Source: Rhizomicrobium sp.
Lineage (GTDB): Bacteria; Pseudomonadota; Alphaproteobacteria; Micropepsales; Micropepsaceae
Assembly (NCBI GenBank): GCA_037200985.1
Contig: JBBCGJ010000001.1
Span: 782,756 to 846,755, forward strand
DNA length: 64,000 bases
Reading direction: 5' to 3'
Under the pieces are notes generated by a model that had not been told where the DNA came from, did not search any database, and saw nothing but the letters and a program-made list of their open reading frames with translations. Position 1 is the stretch's first letter. Each line of letters opens with the position of its first letter. Below are positions 7,828 to 16,054 of this stretch, one piece after another. A program made the position numbers and the translations under genes.

Positions 7828-7843
7828 TGGCACGATTTTCGCT
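7828..7843 (+). promoter_or_regulatory. Candidate sigma-54 (-24/-12) promoter before kdsD-lptCAB-rpoN
   Basis: TGGCAC (7828-7833), five bases, then TCGCT. The consensus is TGGCAC-N5-TTGCA/T, so there is one mismatch in the conserved part (TC for TT), with the invariant GG and GC exactly 12 bases apart. It lies about 85 bases before the kdsD start. If real, the operon that contains rpoN would be partly under RpoN control. An activator-binding enhancer has not been identified. Confidence 0.4.
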
Positions 7844-7925
7844 TAAGCACGCGATCCGCAGCGGTCGCGACCGGAATAGAAACGGCCGGCTCCAAGGGGC
7901 TTTGCCAACAAGAACAAGGGACTCG

Positions 7926-8948
7926 ATGGCGTCCGCCAAGATCCGAAGCATCCGTCCGGCTGCCGTGAAAGCGCGCGACATCGCCGCCGCGCGCCGGGTC
8001 CTGCGCCACGCCACCGACGCCATCACCCTGCTTGGGGAGACGCTGAACGGCGAGTTCTCCCGCGCCATCGACGCCATCCTCGCGGTCAAGGGCCGCGTGA
8101 TCGTCAGCGGCATGGGCAAGTCGGGCCATGTCGCGCGCAAGATCGCCGCCACGCTCGCCTCCACCGGCACGCCGGCCCTGTTCCTCCACCCGGCCGAGGC
8201 GAGCCATGGCGACCTCGGCATGGTCACGCGCGCCGACGCGCTGCTGATGCTGTCCAATTCCGGCGAGACCGCCGAGCTGACCGATCTCATCACCTACGGC
8301 AAGCGGCTCTCCATCCCGCTGATCGGCATGGCGAACAACCCCGATTCGCGCCTGCTTCAGGCCTCCGACATCCAGCTCCTGCTGCCCAAGGCGCAGGAGG
8401 CCTGCCCGATGGGCCTGGCGCCGACCACCTCGACCACGATGATGCTGGCGCTCGGCGACGCGCTGGCGGTGGCGCTGATGGAGCGGCGCGGCTTCTCCGC
8501 CGACCAGTACCGCGATTTCCATCCCGCCGGCGCGCTCGGCAAGAAGCTGATCCGCGTCAGCGACATCATGCACAAGGGCGAGGAGCTTCCGCTCATCGCG
8601 CCGCGGACCCCGATGCCCGACGTCATCATGACGATGACCTCGGCGAAGTTCGGCATCGCCGGCTATGCCGGCGTGGTCGACGAGACCGGCGCCCTGGTCG
8701 GCATCATCACCGACGGCGATCTGCGCCGCCACATGGAGCCGGGTCTCTTCGGCAAGAGCGCCGCCGACGTGATGACGGTCAATCCCAAGACGGTGGCGCC
8801 GGAAATCCTGGCGTCCGAGGCGCTCACCTTCATGAACGCCAAACCGCCGAAAGTGACCTATCTCTTCGTCGTGGACCCCAAGGATGCGATCCGCCGGCCA
8901 ATCGGGTTTCTCAGCGTGCACGACATCCTGCGCGCCGGCCTGACGTGA
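7926..8948 (+). CDS. kdsD: D-arabinose 5-phosphate isomerase (KpsF/GutQ family)
   Basis: Converts ribulose 5-phosphate to arabinose 5-phosphate, the first step towards Kdo of lipopolysaccharide. The 340-residue protein has an N-terminal SIS sugar-isomerase domain (VIVSGMGKSGHVARK at about 57-71, HPAEASHGDLGMV, and SNSGETAELTDL) and a C-terminal pair of CBS domains (about 215-335, beginning VSDIMHKGEELP). ATG 7926 is preceded by AAGGGACT. The frame is open to 7827, but that region overlaps the promoter candidate. The stop overlaps the GTG start of lptC, so kdsD heads the Lpt operon, matching its role in supplying the lipopolysaccharide core. Confidence 0.93.
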   Translation: MASAKIRSIRPAAVKARDIAAARRVLRHATDAITLLGETLNGEFSRAIDAILAVKGRVIVSGMGKSGHVARKIAATLASTGTPALFLHPAEASHGDLGMVTRADALLMLSNSGETAELTDLITYGKRLSIPLIGMANNPDSRLLQASDIQLLLPKAQEACPMGLAPTTSTTMMLALGDALAVALMERRGFSADQYRDFHPAGALGKKLIRVSDIMHKGEELPLIAPRTPMPDVIMTMTSAKFGIAGYAGVVDETGALVGIITDGDLRRHMEPGLFGKSAADVMTVNPKTVAPEILASEALTFMNAKPPKVTYLFVVDPKDAIRRPIGFLSVHDILRAGLT

Positions 8949-9652
8949 CGGCGCGGCGCGACATCGCGGGCGAAGCCGTGGCACAGCCTTTATCCCCGCC
9001 GCCGAAACAGCGCCGCTTCCAGCGCGACTGGACCGCGCGGACCCGCGACACCGCGATGGGCGCGCTGCGCTATTCGCGCTTCGTGGTGGTGATGAAGCGC
9101 GTGCTGCCGATCGCCGCCGGCCTCCTGATCGCCGCCGTGATCGCCTATTCGCTGGTGCCGCGCCAGTCGGAGAGGCTGTCGCTGGCGACCGAGAACTGGG
9201 CGATCATCAACAACGATCTGACGATGACCAAGCCGCGCCTGACCGGCACCGACCGCAAGGGCAATCCCTTCGTCATCACCGCCGATGCCGCCGTCCAGGA
9301 CCCCGCCGATGTCCGCCGCGCGACGCTCCGCTCCGTCCAGGCCGACATGACGGTCGACAAGAACCGCTGGCTCAACGCCACGGCGGCCAAGGGCCTCATC
9401 GACATGGACAAGGGTGCGCTGGCGCTCAGCGGCGGCATCGCGGTCTTCTCCGACGACGGCTACGAGATCCATACCGAACGCGTCGATGTCGACCTGAAGA
9501 AGGGCCTGTTCCACGGCCCCGTCGCGGTGAACGGACACGGCCCGATGGGGACGTTCCGCGCCGACACCTTCGACGTCGATCGCTCGACCAGCCAGATTCA
9601 GCTCCACGGGCATGTCCACATGACCATCCAGCCGCCGGCGCACCCCAAGTGA
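8945..9652 (+). CDS. lptC: LPS export protein LptC
   Basis: A 235-residue bitopic inner-membrane protein: basic cytoplasmic N-terminus (about 1-50), one membrane helix (VLPIAAGLLIAAVIAYSLV, about 53-71), then a periplasmic beta-jellyroll domain with the repeated strand pattern of LptC (TKPRLTGTDRKGNPFVITAD, LSGGIAVFSDDGYEI). In the family it receives lipopolysaccharide from the LptB2FG transporter and passes it to LptA. The GTG start overlaps the kdsD stop (GTGA), and its stop overlaps the GTG start of lptA, so the three genes are translationally linked. The N-terminal cytoplasmic part is longer than in E. coli LptC, as is usual for alphaproteobacteria. Confidence 0.9.
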   Translation: MTARRDIAGEAVAQPLSPPPKQRRFQRDWTARTRDTAMGALRYSRFVVVMKRVLPIAAGLLIAAVIAYSLVPRQSERLSLATENWAIINNDLTMTKPRLTGTDRKGNPFVITADAAVQDPADVRRATLRSVQADMTVDKNRWLNATAAKGLIDMDKGALALSGGIAVFSDDGYEIHTERVDVDLKKGLFHGPVAVNGHGPMGTFRADTFDVDRSTSQIQLHGHVHMTIQPPAHPK

Positions 9653-10179
9653 CGCGCGCGCTCCTTCTTTGCCTGCTCTTCGCATCGGCGCCCGCTCTCG
9701 CCGGCCCGGCGCCGGCGCCCGCCGCGATCCGGCACAATTCCAGCGAGCCGATCGACGTCTCGGCCGACAATTTCGTCGCCGAAAAGGTGCCGGTGAAATC
9801 GGGCCCCGGCGTCATCAACGGCACCTATAGCGGCAACGTCATCGTCCGGCAGGGCGACATGCGGCTGCGCGCCGACACGGTGCGCCTCCTCATCGTCGAC
9901 GGCCATGCCGACCGGGCCTTCGCCAACGGCCACATCGTCATCGACTCGCCGAACTCCGGAACCGCGACCGGCGATTCCGGCGTCTACGAGGTCGGGCCGC
10001 GCATCGCGACCCTGACCGGCCATGTCGTGCTGACCAAGGAGAAGAATGTGATGCGGGGCCAGCAGCTCACCGTCAATCTCATCACCGGCGTCGCGAAACT
10101 CGGCGGCGGGGTGGCGGGAACGCATGGCGGCCGCGTTCAGGGAATTTTCACGCCGCCGCCGCAGAGCGGCGGCAAATGA
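9649..10179 (+). CDS. lptA: Periplasmic LPS bridge protein LptA (OstA-like)
   Basis: A 176-residue secreted protein with a signal peptide (LLLCLLFASAPALA, cleavage near residue 18). The OstA/LptA jellyroll repeats follow: INGTYSGNVIVRQGDMRLRA, SGVYEVGPRIATLTGHVVLT and QQLTVNLITGVAKLGGG. In the family it polymerises or bridges between LptC and outer-membrane LptD. GTG 9649 overlaps the lptC stop by four bases. A short intergenic stretch separates it from lptB. Confidence 0.9.
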   Translation: MTRALLLCLLFASAPALAGPAPAPAAIRHNSSEPIDVSADNFVAEKVPVKSGPGVINGTYSGNVIVRQGDMRLRADTVRLLIVDGHADRAFANGHIVIDSPNSGTATGDSGVYEVGPRIATLTGHVVLTKEKNVMRGQQLTVNLITGVAKLGGGVAGTHGGRVQGIFTPPPQSGGK

Positions 10180-10241
10180 CGGCTTCATCCTTCCTTAAAG
10201 ACGAATAGGCACAGTTCTTGCCGGAAACCGCGAACGAAACC

Positions 10242-11021
10242 ATGAGCATCAGCGACAGCCCGACCGACCTATCCGCCCGCCCTCGCGTGATCGAAGGCGG
10301 CAAGGGGCTGGTCGCGACCCGCATCGCCAAGGCCTATAACCGCCGGCCCGTCGTCCGCTCGGTGAGCCTCACCCTCAAGCGCGGCGAAGTGGTGGGCCTG
10401 CTCGGCCCCAACGGCGCCGGCAAGACGACCTGCTTCTACATGATCTCGGGCCTGATCGCGGCCGATGCCGGCACCATCGAGGTCGACGGCGTCGACGTCA
10501 CCCGCCTGCCGATGTACCGCCGCGCCCGTCTCGGCATCGGCTACCTGCCGCAGGAGGCATCGATCTTCCGCGGCCTGACCGCCGAGCAGAACATCCGCGC
10601 CGCCGCCGAGCTGATCGAGCCGGAACCCAACCGCCTCAACGCCATGGTCGAGGAATTGCTGGCCGAGTTCGGCATCAGCCATGTCCGCCAGACGCCGGCC
10701 ATCGCGCTCTCGGGCGGCGAGCGCCGCCGGGTCGAAATCGCCCGCGCCCTCGCGACGCATCCCTCCTACATCTTGCTCGACGAGCCCTTGGCCGGCATCG
10801 ATCCCATCGCCGTCGCCGAAATCCGCGCCCTCGTCGTCCACCTGAAGGACCGCGGCATCGGCGTCCTCATCACCGATCACAATGTGCGCGACGCGCTCGA
10901 CATCATCGACCGCGCCTACATCCTGCACGACGGCCAGGTGATGAAGGAGGGCACGCCGGCCGAGATCGTCGCCGACCGCGACGTGCGCCGCGTCTATCTG
11001 GGCGAGAGGTTCTCGCTGTGA
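10242..11021 (+). CDS. lptB: LPS export ABC transporter ATPase LptB
   Basis: A 259-residue cytoplasmic ABC ATPase powering lipopolysaccharide extraction with LptFG. All motifs are present: Walker A GLLGPNGAGKTT (about 54-65), Q-loop YLPQEASIFRGLT, signature LSGGERRRVEIARAL, Walker B YILLDEPLAGID, and the switch histidine in LITDHNVRD. ATG 10242 was chosen; a TTG at 10218 is a possible longer start adding eight residues. The N-terminus is about 20 residues longer than in E. coli. A family A repeat lies between it and rpoN. Confidence 0.95.
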   Translation: MSISDSPTDLSARPRVIEGGKGLVATRIAKAYNRRPVVRSVSLTLKRGEVVGLLGPNGAGKTTCFYMISGLIAADAGTIEVDGVDVTRLPMYRRARLGIGYLPQEASIFRGLTAEQNIRAAAELIEPEPNRLNAMVEELLAEFGISHVRQTPAIALSGGERRRVEIARALATHPSYILLDEPLAGIDPIAVAEIRALVVHLKDRGIGVLITDHNVRDALDIIDRAYILHDGQVMKEGTPAEIVADRDVRRVYLGERFSL

Positions 11022-11037
11022 CCCGAGGCCCCGACAT

Positions 11038-11154
11038 TTCCTCCCCCGCTGTTGCGGGGGAGGGGAACCGCGAAGCGGTGGAAGGGGCCGCCGTCTGCGC
11101 CGCCCCCTCCGCCTCGCTTTGCTCGGCACCTCCCCCGCAAACGCGGGTGAGGAA
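11038..11154. repeat. Dispersed repeat, family A copy 2 (lptB-rpoN gap)
   Basis: A 117-base copy almost filling the 145-base gap between lptB and rpoN. It starts with CCTCCCCCGCTGTTGCGGGG, has the CCGCGAAGCGG internal hairpin, and ends CACCTCCCCCGCAAACGCGG. It could attenuate or insulate rpoN transcription, but it leaves the rpoN Shine-Dalgarno (GGAAAAGG) intact just downstream. Confidence 0.85.
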
Positions 11155-11166
11155 AAGGTCTGGTCG

Positions 11167-12684
11167 ATGGCGGGCGTAGGACAAAGGCTCGAGATAAGGC
11201 AGGGCCAGGGCCTTGTCATGACCCCGCAATTGCAGCAGGCGATCAAGCTGCTGCAATTGTCCAATGTCGAGCTCGCGGAATACTGCGAGCAGGAGCTCGA
11301 GCGCAATCCGCTGCTCGAACGCGACGACGGCCCGTCCGAGCCGGAACGCGAGATCGTCGAAGCCGGAGCGAAGTCCGAGACCCTCGACACCGAGCTGGCG
11401 CGGGAGGATTTCTCCAAGGTCGCCGACATGGATGCCGGCCATGAGAATCTTTACGACGGCGACACGCCGCAGCCCGCCGCGACCGCGCAAAGCGCGTCCC
11501 TCACGGATTGGACCACCGTCAAGTCCGGCAACAGCTTCGACGGCGACGAGGACCTGCTGGAATCCACGCTCGCCGACGGCGGCACGCTCAAGGACCATCT
11601 GCTCGACCAGGTCGGCATCGCCGCGCTGCCGCCGGAAAAGCGGCTGATCTGCCTCACCCTGATCGATTCGATCGACGAGGCCGGCTATCTGCGCGCCGAT
11701 ATCGCCGAGCTCGCGGACCGGCTGGGCTGCGACCTCGGCGCCGTCGAGGAGGTGCTGCGCACGCTGCAGGGCTTCGATCCCATCGGCGTCGCGGCGCGCG
11801 ATCTCGCCGAATGCCTGGCGCTCCAGCTCAAGGCGCAGAACCGCTACGACCCCGCCATCGCGGCGCTGCTGACGCGGCTCGACCTCGTCGCCCGCCGCGA
11901 CCTTTCCGCCCTGGCGCAGCTTTGCGGCGTCGACACCGACGACGTCGCCGACATGATCGGCGAGATCCGCGGCCTGACGCCCAAGCCGGGCCTCGCCTTC
12001 GGCAGCGAGCCGGTGCAGCCGGTCGTGCCCGACGTCTTCGTGCGCGTCGGCGCCGACGGCGGCTGGGCGATCGAGCTCAACTCCGACACCCTGCCGCGGC
12101 TTCTGGTGAATGCGCGCTACTTCGCGAAGGTCTCGAAGGGCGCGCGCGACAAGGATTCGAAGAACTACCTCACCGAGTGCCTCAACAGCGCCAACTGGCT
12201 GGTGAAGAGCCTCGACCAGCGCGCCCGCACCATCCTCAAGGTCTCGACCGAGATCGTGCGCCAGCAGGACGGCTTCCTCACCTATGGCGTGCGGCACCTG
12301 CGCCCGTTGAATCTCCGCACCATCGCCGACGCCATCGGCATGCACGAATCCACCGTCAGCCGCGTCACCTCGAACAAGTACATCTCGACGCCGCGCGGGC
12401 TGTTCGAGCTCAAATATTTCTTCACCGCCTCGATCCAGTCGATCGACGGCGCCGAGGCGCATTCCGCCGAGGCGGTGCGCGACCGCATCCGCGAGATGAT
12501 CCAGAACGAGCAGCCGATCGAGATCCTCTCCGACGACCGCATCGTCTCGCTGCTTACCGCCGACGGCGTGAACATCGCGCGCCGCACCGTCGCCAAATAC
12601 CGCGAGGCCATGCGCATTCCGTCTTCGGTGGAGCGCCGGCGTCTTAAGGGCGTGCAGGAACCTCAGGCCTCCGCGTTCCGTTAG
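11167..12684 (+). CDS. rpoN: RNA polymerase sigma-54 factor RpoN
   Basis: A 505-residue sigma-54 protein. The N-terminal glutamine/leucine-rich activator-interaction region (QRLEIRQGQGLVMTPQLQQA) is present, then an acidic linker (about 60-120), the core-binding region, and the C-terminal RpoN box ARRTVAKYRE (about 471-480), which contacts the -24 element. ATG 11167 has GGAAAAGG 9 bases upstream. It directs RNA polymerase to -24/-12 promoters with an AAA+ activator. Position after lptB and before hpf-ptsN is the classic alphaproteobacterial arrangement, but here a histidine kinase gene intervenes. Confidence 0.96.
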   Translation: MAGVGQRLEIRQGQGLVMTPQLQQAIKLLQLSNVELAEYCEQELERNPLLERDDGPSEPEREIVEAGAKSETLDTELAREDFSKVADMDAGHENLYDGDTPQPAATAQSASLTDWTTVKSGNSFDGDEDLLESTLADGGTLKDHLLDQVGIAALPPEKRLICLTLIDSIDEAGYLRADIAELADRLGCDLGAVEEVLRTLQGFDPIGVAARDLAECLALQLKAQNRYDPAIAALLTRLDLVARRDLSALAQLCGVDTDDVADMIGEIRGLTPKPGLAFGSEPVQPVVPDVFVRVGADGGWAIELNSDTLPRLLVNARYFAKVSKGARDKDSKNYLTECLNSANWLVKSLDQRARTILKVSTEIVRQQDGFLTYGVRHLRPLNLRTIADAIGMHESTVSRVTSNKYISTPRGLFELKYFFTASIQSIDGAEAHSAEAVRDRIREMIQNEQPIEILSDDRIVSLLTADGVNIARRTVAKYREAMRIPSSVERRRLKGVQEPQASAFR

Positions 12685-12727
12685 TGATCCGGCGCGGTAG
12701 CGAAATCGTAACCATGTTGTATGGAAC

Positions 12728-12743
12728 GGACCGAGCGCGGTCC
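12728..12743. promoter_or_regulatory. GGACCG-AGCG-CGGTCC hairpin between rpoN and the kinase gene
   Basis: A perfect 6-base stem with a 4-base loop, 44 bases after the rpoN stop. No T-run follows on either strand, so it is not a standard terminator; an operator or weak RNA hairpin is equally possible. The 251-base rpoN-kinase gap holds nothing else I can name. Confidence 0.3.
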
Positions 12744-12935
12744 ACGTTACGATAACGCTGGGATGTCTGTGAAAATTTGCCTGATGTTCGCCGGTCCGGG
12801 CCTATTTGCTGGGTCGACTGCCGAATTGCCTCGGACGAGTTGCCGAATCCGGCCTTCGGTATTGTGTTGCCGGCCTTGCGATTGCACGCGGCCTCTCTGG
12901 GATCGCGGCGTCTCGCATTACCTGAAGGGCCGGAC

Positions 12936-14321
12936 GTGACCGCTGCGATACGGACCTCGGATCAATCGAAGGTTGCAAGGTTCCGCGCGCCCGCCGTCAG
13001 CAAGACGACGGACAGGCTGCTGCGGCAGCAGGCGGCGCTGGCCGAGTTCGGCAGCTTCGCGTTCGGCGAAGCCGACCTGCAGAAGATATTGACCCAGGCG
13101 GTGCGCATCTGCGCCGCCAGCCTGGACGTCCCGTTCGCGAAAGTCTGCCGCTACCGCGTGGAGGAAAACGATCTTCTCGTCGTGGCGGGCTGCGGCTGGC
13201 AGGCGGGCGTGGTCGGCCATGTCGTCTCGGCAGCCGATGTGACTTCGACACAGGGCCGCGCCTTCGTCGGCGGCGAACCGGTGATCCTCAAGGACATCGC
13301 GAAAAGCACGGGCTACGAGCTTCCGCCGTTCTACGCGGAACACGGCATCGTCGCGACGGTCGATGTCCTGATCAAGGGCAGGGGCGGAGCCTGGGGCGTG
13401 CTGGAAGTCGACAGCACGGCGGCGCGCAAATTCGACCGCTACGACATCGTGTTCCTAACCGGCTTCGCGAACGTCCTCGCCGAGGCCGCCGCCACCGCCG
13501 AGCAGATCGTGAACCTGCGGGCCGTGGTCCAGCAGACCCAATCGCTTCTCGCGCAGAAAGAAAGGCTGCTCACCGAGCGCCGCGAGTCCGAGCGCATGTT
13601 GCGCGATCTGCAGGCTGAGCTGCTGCGGGTCGCCCGGCTGAACATGATGGGCCAGATGACGGCGGCCATCGCGCACGAGCTCAACCAGCCCCTGTCGGCC
13701 ATCGGAAACTATCTGGCGGCCGCGAAGCGCACGCTCAAATCCGCCGAGCCTGACGCGATGGCCGGCCTGCCGGCGATCGTCGGCAAGGCGGCGGACCAGA
13801 CCAAGCGCGCCGGCGACATCATCAAGAACCTGCGCGAATTCGTGGAGAAGCGCGAGAGCGCCCATTCGTCGGAAGACATCGCCGTCATCGTGCGGCGCTC
13901 CCTGGCGCTGGCGACCTATGGCGCGCTCGACGAAAAGGTCGACGTGACGCTGAACCTCGACGAGACGCTGCCGCCGGTGGCGATCGACGCGGTGCAGGTT
14001 CAGCAGGTTCTCACCAATCTCATCTGCAACAGCGTCGAGGCCATGCGCCCGCTCGACAGGCGCAACCTTCTGATCGTCACCGAACGCGGCGAAGCGGGTT
14101 TCGCGAACGTGACGGTGCAGGACACCGGACCAGGACTCCCCACCGATGTCCGCGAGCATCTGTTCGAGCCCTTCGTCACGACGAAAGACAGCGGCATGGG
14201 CCTGGGGCTCAACATCTGCGAGGTCCTGATCAAGGCGAATGGCGGGCACCTGTCGCTGGTCGAAGGCCTCTCCGAAGGCACCGGATTCCGCTTCAGCCTG
14301 CCCTTCGCGAAGGCCGCTTGA
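12936..14321 (+). CDS. GAF-domain sensor histidine kinase
   Basis: A 461-residue soluble kinase. The GTG at 12936 has GAAGGG six bases before it and was preferred to upstream in-frame ATGs in poorly conserved sequence. A GAF sensor domain occupies about residues 35-185 (starts near QQAALAEFGSFAFG, ends GVLEVDSTAARKFDRYD). A coiled-coil follows (LLAQKERLLTERRESERML), then the phosphoacceptor helix AIAHELNQPLSAIGNYL with His at about 247. The HATPase domain has an N-box (VLTNLICNSVEAM), DTGPGLP and GMGLGLNICE. The HELNQPL form is shared with FixL/DctB-like kinases. No response regulator gene adjoins it, so its partner and signal are unknown. Confidence 0.88.
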   Translation: MTAAIRTSDQSKVARFRAPAVSKTTDRLLRQQAALAEFGSFAFGEADLQKILTQAVRICAASLDVPFAKVCRYRVEENDLLVVAGCGWQAGVVGHVVSAADVTSTQGRAFVGGEPVILKDIAKSTGYELPPFYAEHGIVATVDVLIKGRGGAWGVLEVDSTAARKFDRYDIVFLTGFANVLAEAAATAEQIVNLRAVVQQTQSLLAQKERLLTERRESERMLRDLQAELLRVARLNMMGQMTAAIAHELNQPLSAIGNYLAAAKRTLKSAEPDAMAGLPAIVGKAADQTKRAGDIIKNLREFVEKRESAHSSEDIAVIVRRSLALATYGALDEKVDVTLNLDETLPPVAIDAVQVQQVLTNLICNSVEAMRPLDRRNLLIVTERGEAGFANVTVQDTGPGLPTDVREHLFEPFVTTKDSGMGLGLNICEVLIKANGGHLSLVEGLSEGTGFRFSLPFAKAA

Positions 14322-14397
14322 GGCCTTCGCCGAGCGCCCGCCGCGACCGCGGATTTGCGAAGAATCGCGGCCTTCCCGGCATCGTTAATTGCAAGAA

Positions 14398-14426
14398 TTG
14401 ACAATCGGAAAAGCTGGGCCTACACA
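14398..14426 (+). promoter_or_regulatory. Sigma-70-type promoter for hpf-ptsN
   Basis: TTGACA (14398-14403), exactly 17 bases, then TACACA (14421-14426). The -35 is a perfect consensus and the spacing is ideal. It lies about 85 bases before the hpf start, and suggests that hpf-ptsN can be expressed separately from rpoN and the kinase gene. Confidence 0.6.
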
Positions 14427-14510
14427 CCCGCGCCTTTCGCGTTGGGCGCGTGTCTTGAAAGCGGAACATTTGTGACGCAAACAGTGTCTCGGCCAGCACA
14501 GAAGAAGGCC

Positions 14511-14840
14511 ATGCGGGTACGGGTTTCAGGCAAACAGGTCCAGATCGGCGAGACGCTTCCGGCCGGAGTCCGGGCGCGTCTCGAAGAAACGGTGGCCAAG
14601 CATTTCGACGGCGGCGCGGACGCCAATGTCGTGTTCTCTCACAACGGTCCGTTCTATCGGGTCGACTGCACGCTGCATCTGGATTCCAAGACGATCATAA
14701 AATCGGAAGGCGAGGGGGCGGACGCACACCGGGCGTTCGATAAAGCCTTTCTTCATATCGAGGCCCAGCTTCGCCGTTACAAGCGCAAGCTGAAGAACCA
14801 TCACCCCAAGGCCCGTGCGCGCGCCAGCGCCGAGGCCTGA
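14511..14840 (+). CDS. hpf: Ribosome hibernation-promoting factor, short form
   Basis: A 109-residue HPF/YfiA-family protein (VRVSGKQVQIGETLPAGVRA at the start; AFLHIEAQLRRYKRKLKNHH near the end). The family binds the 30S subunit in the mRNA/tRNA channel and silences ribosomes in stationary phase. ATG 14511 with AGAAGG upstream matches family starts; GTG 14472 is a longer alternative. Most alphaproteobacterial HPFs are about 190 residues and carry a C-terminal dimerisation domain. This one stops after the first domain, and only 20 bases remain before ptsN, so the second domain has no room. Its neighbours are ptsN downstream and the kinase/rpoN upstream. Confidence 0.9.
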   Translation: MRVRVSGKQVQIGETLPAGVRARLEETVAKHFDGGADANVVFSHNGPFYRVDCTLHLDSKTIIKSEGEGADAHRAFDKAFLHIEAQLRRYKRKLKNHHPKARARASAEA

Positions 14841-14860
14841 CGGCATCGAAAAGGTCGCTC

Positions 14861-15334
14861 ATGAAGATCTCCGATTTGCTCCAGCCCTCCGGTGTGGTCG
14901 CCACGCTCAAGGTGCACGGCAAGAAGCAGCTCCTGCAGGAACTCGCCGCGCGCGCCGCCACGCTGGTGCGCCAGCCCGAGCGCAAGATCTTCGAGACGCT
15001 GATGGAGCGCGAGCGCCTCGGCACCACCGGCGTGGGGCAGGGCATCGCGATCCCGCACGGCCGCCTCGCCGACCTCAAGGACATCGTCGGCGTCTTTGCG
15101 CGGCTGGAATCTCCGATCGACTACGACGCGGTGGACAACCAGCCGGTCGATCTCGTCTTCATGCTGCTGGCGCCCGAAGGCGCCGGCGCCGATCACCTGA
15201 AAGCGCTGGCCCGCGTCTCGCGTCTCTTGCGCAACCAGCAGGCCACCGAGAAGCTGCGCGCTGCCAAGACCGCCGAAGCGCTCTACGCCATCCTCACCGA
15301 GCCGACCGGCACCGCGGGCGCCCAGGCGGCCTGA
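14861..15334 (+). CDS. ptsN: Nitrogen-PTS EIIA protein PtsN
   Basis: A 157-residue EIIA-Ntr. The phosphoacceptor is the histidine in GIAIPHGRL (about His66). The fold markers RLESPIDYDAVDNQPVDLVF and HLKALARVSRLLRN are typical. In the family it is phosphorylated by HPr from EI-Ntr (PtsP) and, according to phosphorylation state, modulates potassium transport, KdpD and stringent response. The HPr (60719), EIIA-Man (60991) and HPr kinase (61463) genes lie in this same window; the EI-Ntr gene does not. ATG 14861 follows hpf by 20 bases, so they are probably co-transcribed. Confidence 0.95.
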   Translation: MKISDLLQPSGVVATLKVHGKKQLLQELAARAATLVRQPERKIFETLMERERLGTTGVGQGIAIPHGRLADLKDIVGVFARLESPIDYDAVDNQPVDLVFMLLAPEGAGADHLKALARVSRLLRNQQATEKLRAAKTAEALYAILTEPTGTAGAQAA

Positions 15335-15551
15335 GCGGCGCGCGGCGGCGCCATCGGTTCGGGCGCCCCTTCTCGATATCGTCTGCGCCGTCGCCGGGGA
15401 CGCGTCGTGCTCCATGATCGCGACGAAAAGCCGAGACGCGTCCGGCGGTCGGCCGCTTTTGCGCCAAACGCACTAGCGCGTTCACATTTGCACTATTTTT
15501 GGGGCCGGCGGAGGCGCCATTGTTTTCGCGAAACCACGCGAAAAATCGACC

Positions 15552-16043
15552 ATGACCGCTACCCTTTCTCGACCGCCCGATCCGACCGCGGGATCCGGCT
15601 TGCCCGGTCGGCCGGCTGAAGCGGCGATACGATCCCTTCCGTTTCGAATCCGCCCCGGCATGCAGGCGCTCGTCTTGGTTTTTCTTGTCGTTTCCGCGCC
15701 GCTGGTGCTCGCTGCCGACACGGTGTCTGCCGAGGCACCTTTCCTGGCGCAGAACGACGCCGCGATGGCGCGCATGATGAACGCGATGGCGGTCAAGCCG
15801 ACCGGCGACGTCGACCGCGATTTCGTCGCGATGATGGTGCCGCATCACCAGGGCGCCATCGACATGGCGCTGGCGGTTCTGCGCTACGGCCGCAATGAGC
15901 GGCTGCGGCGCCTGGCGCAGGAGATCATCGTGACGCAGCAGCAGGAGATCGCGGCGATGCGGCTTGCCGTGGGCGAGCCGCTGCCGCCGTCGATCCCGTC
16001 GCCGACCGCCGCGGCGATGCCTCCCGACATGAAGATGAAATAG
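15552..16043 (+). CDS. Exported DUF305 protein
   Basis: A 163-residue protein with a DUF305 (ferritin-like helical) domain over about residues 85-145. The diagnostic piece is FVAMMVPHHQGAIDMALAVL, whose two adjacent histidines suggest metal binding. A hydrophobic segment with Ala-X-Ala (VFLVVSAPLVLAAD) indicates export. The start is uncertain: ATG 15552 gives a long basic leader, while ATG 15660 would place the signal peptide at the very N-terminus. It ends 12 bases before the beta-propeller gene, so the two form an operon. Members often occur with copper- or redox-related genes, but no function is shown here. Confidence 0.8.
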   Translation: MTATLSRPPDPTAGSGLPGRPAEAAIRSLPFRIRPGMQALVLVFLVVSAPLVLAADTVSAEAPFLAQNDAAMARMMNAMAVKPTGDVDRDFVAMMVPHHQGAIDMALAVLRYGRNERLRRLAQEIIVTQQQEIAAMRLAVGEPLPPSIPSPTAAAMPPDMKMK

Positions 16044-16054
16044 GAGCGTTTCCC

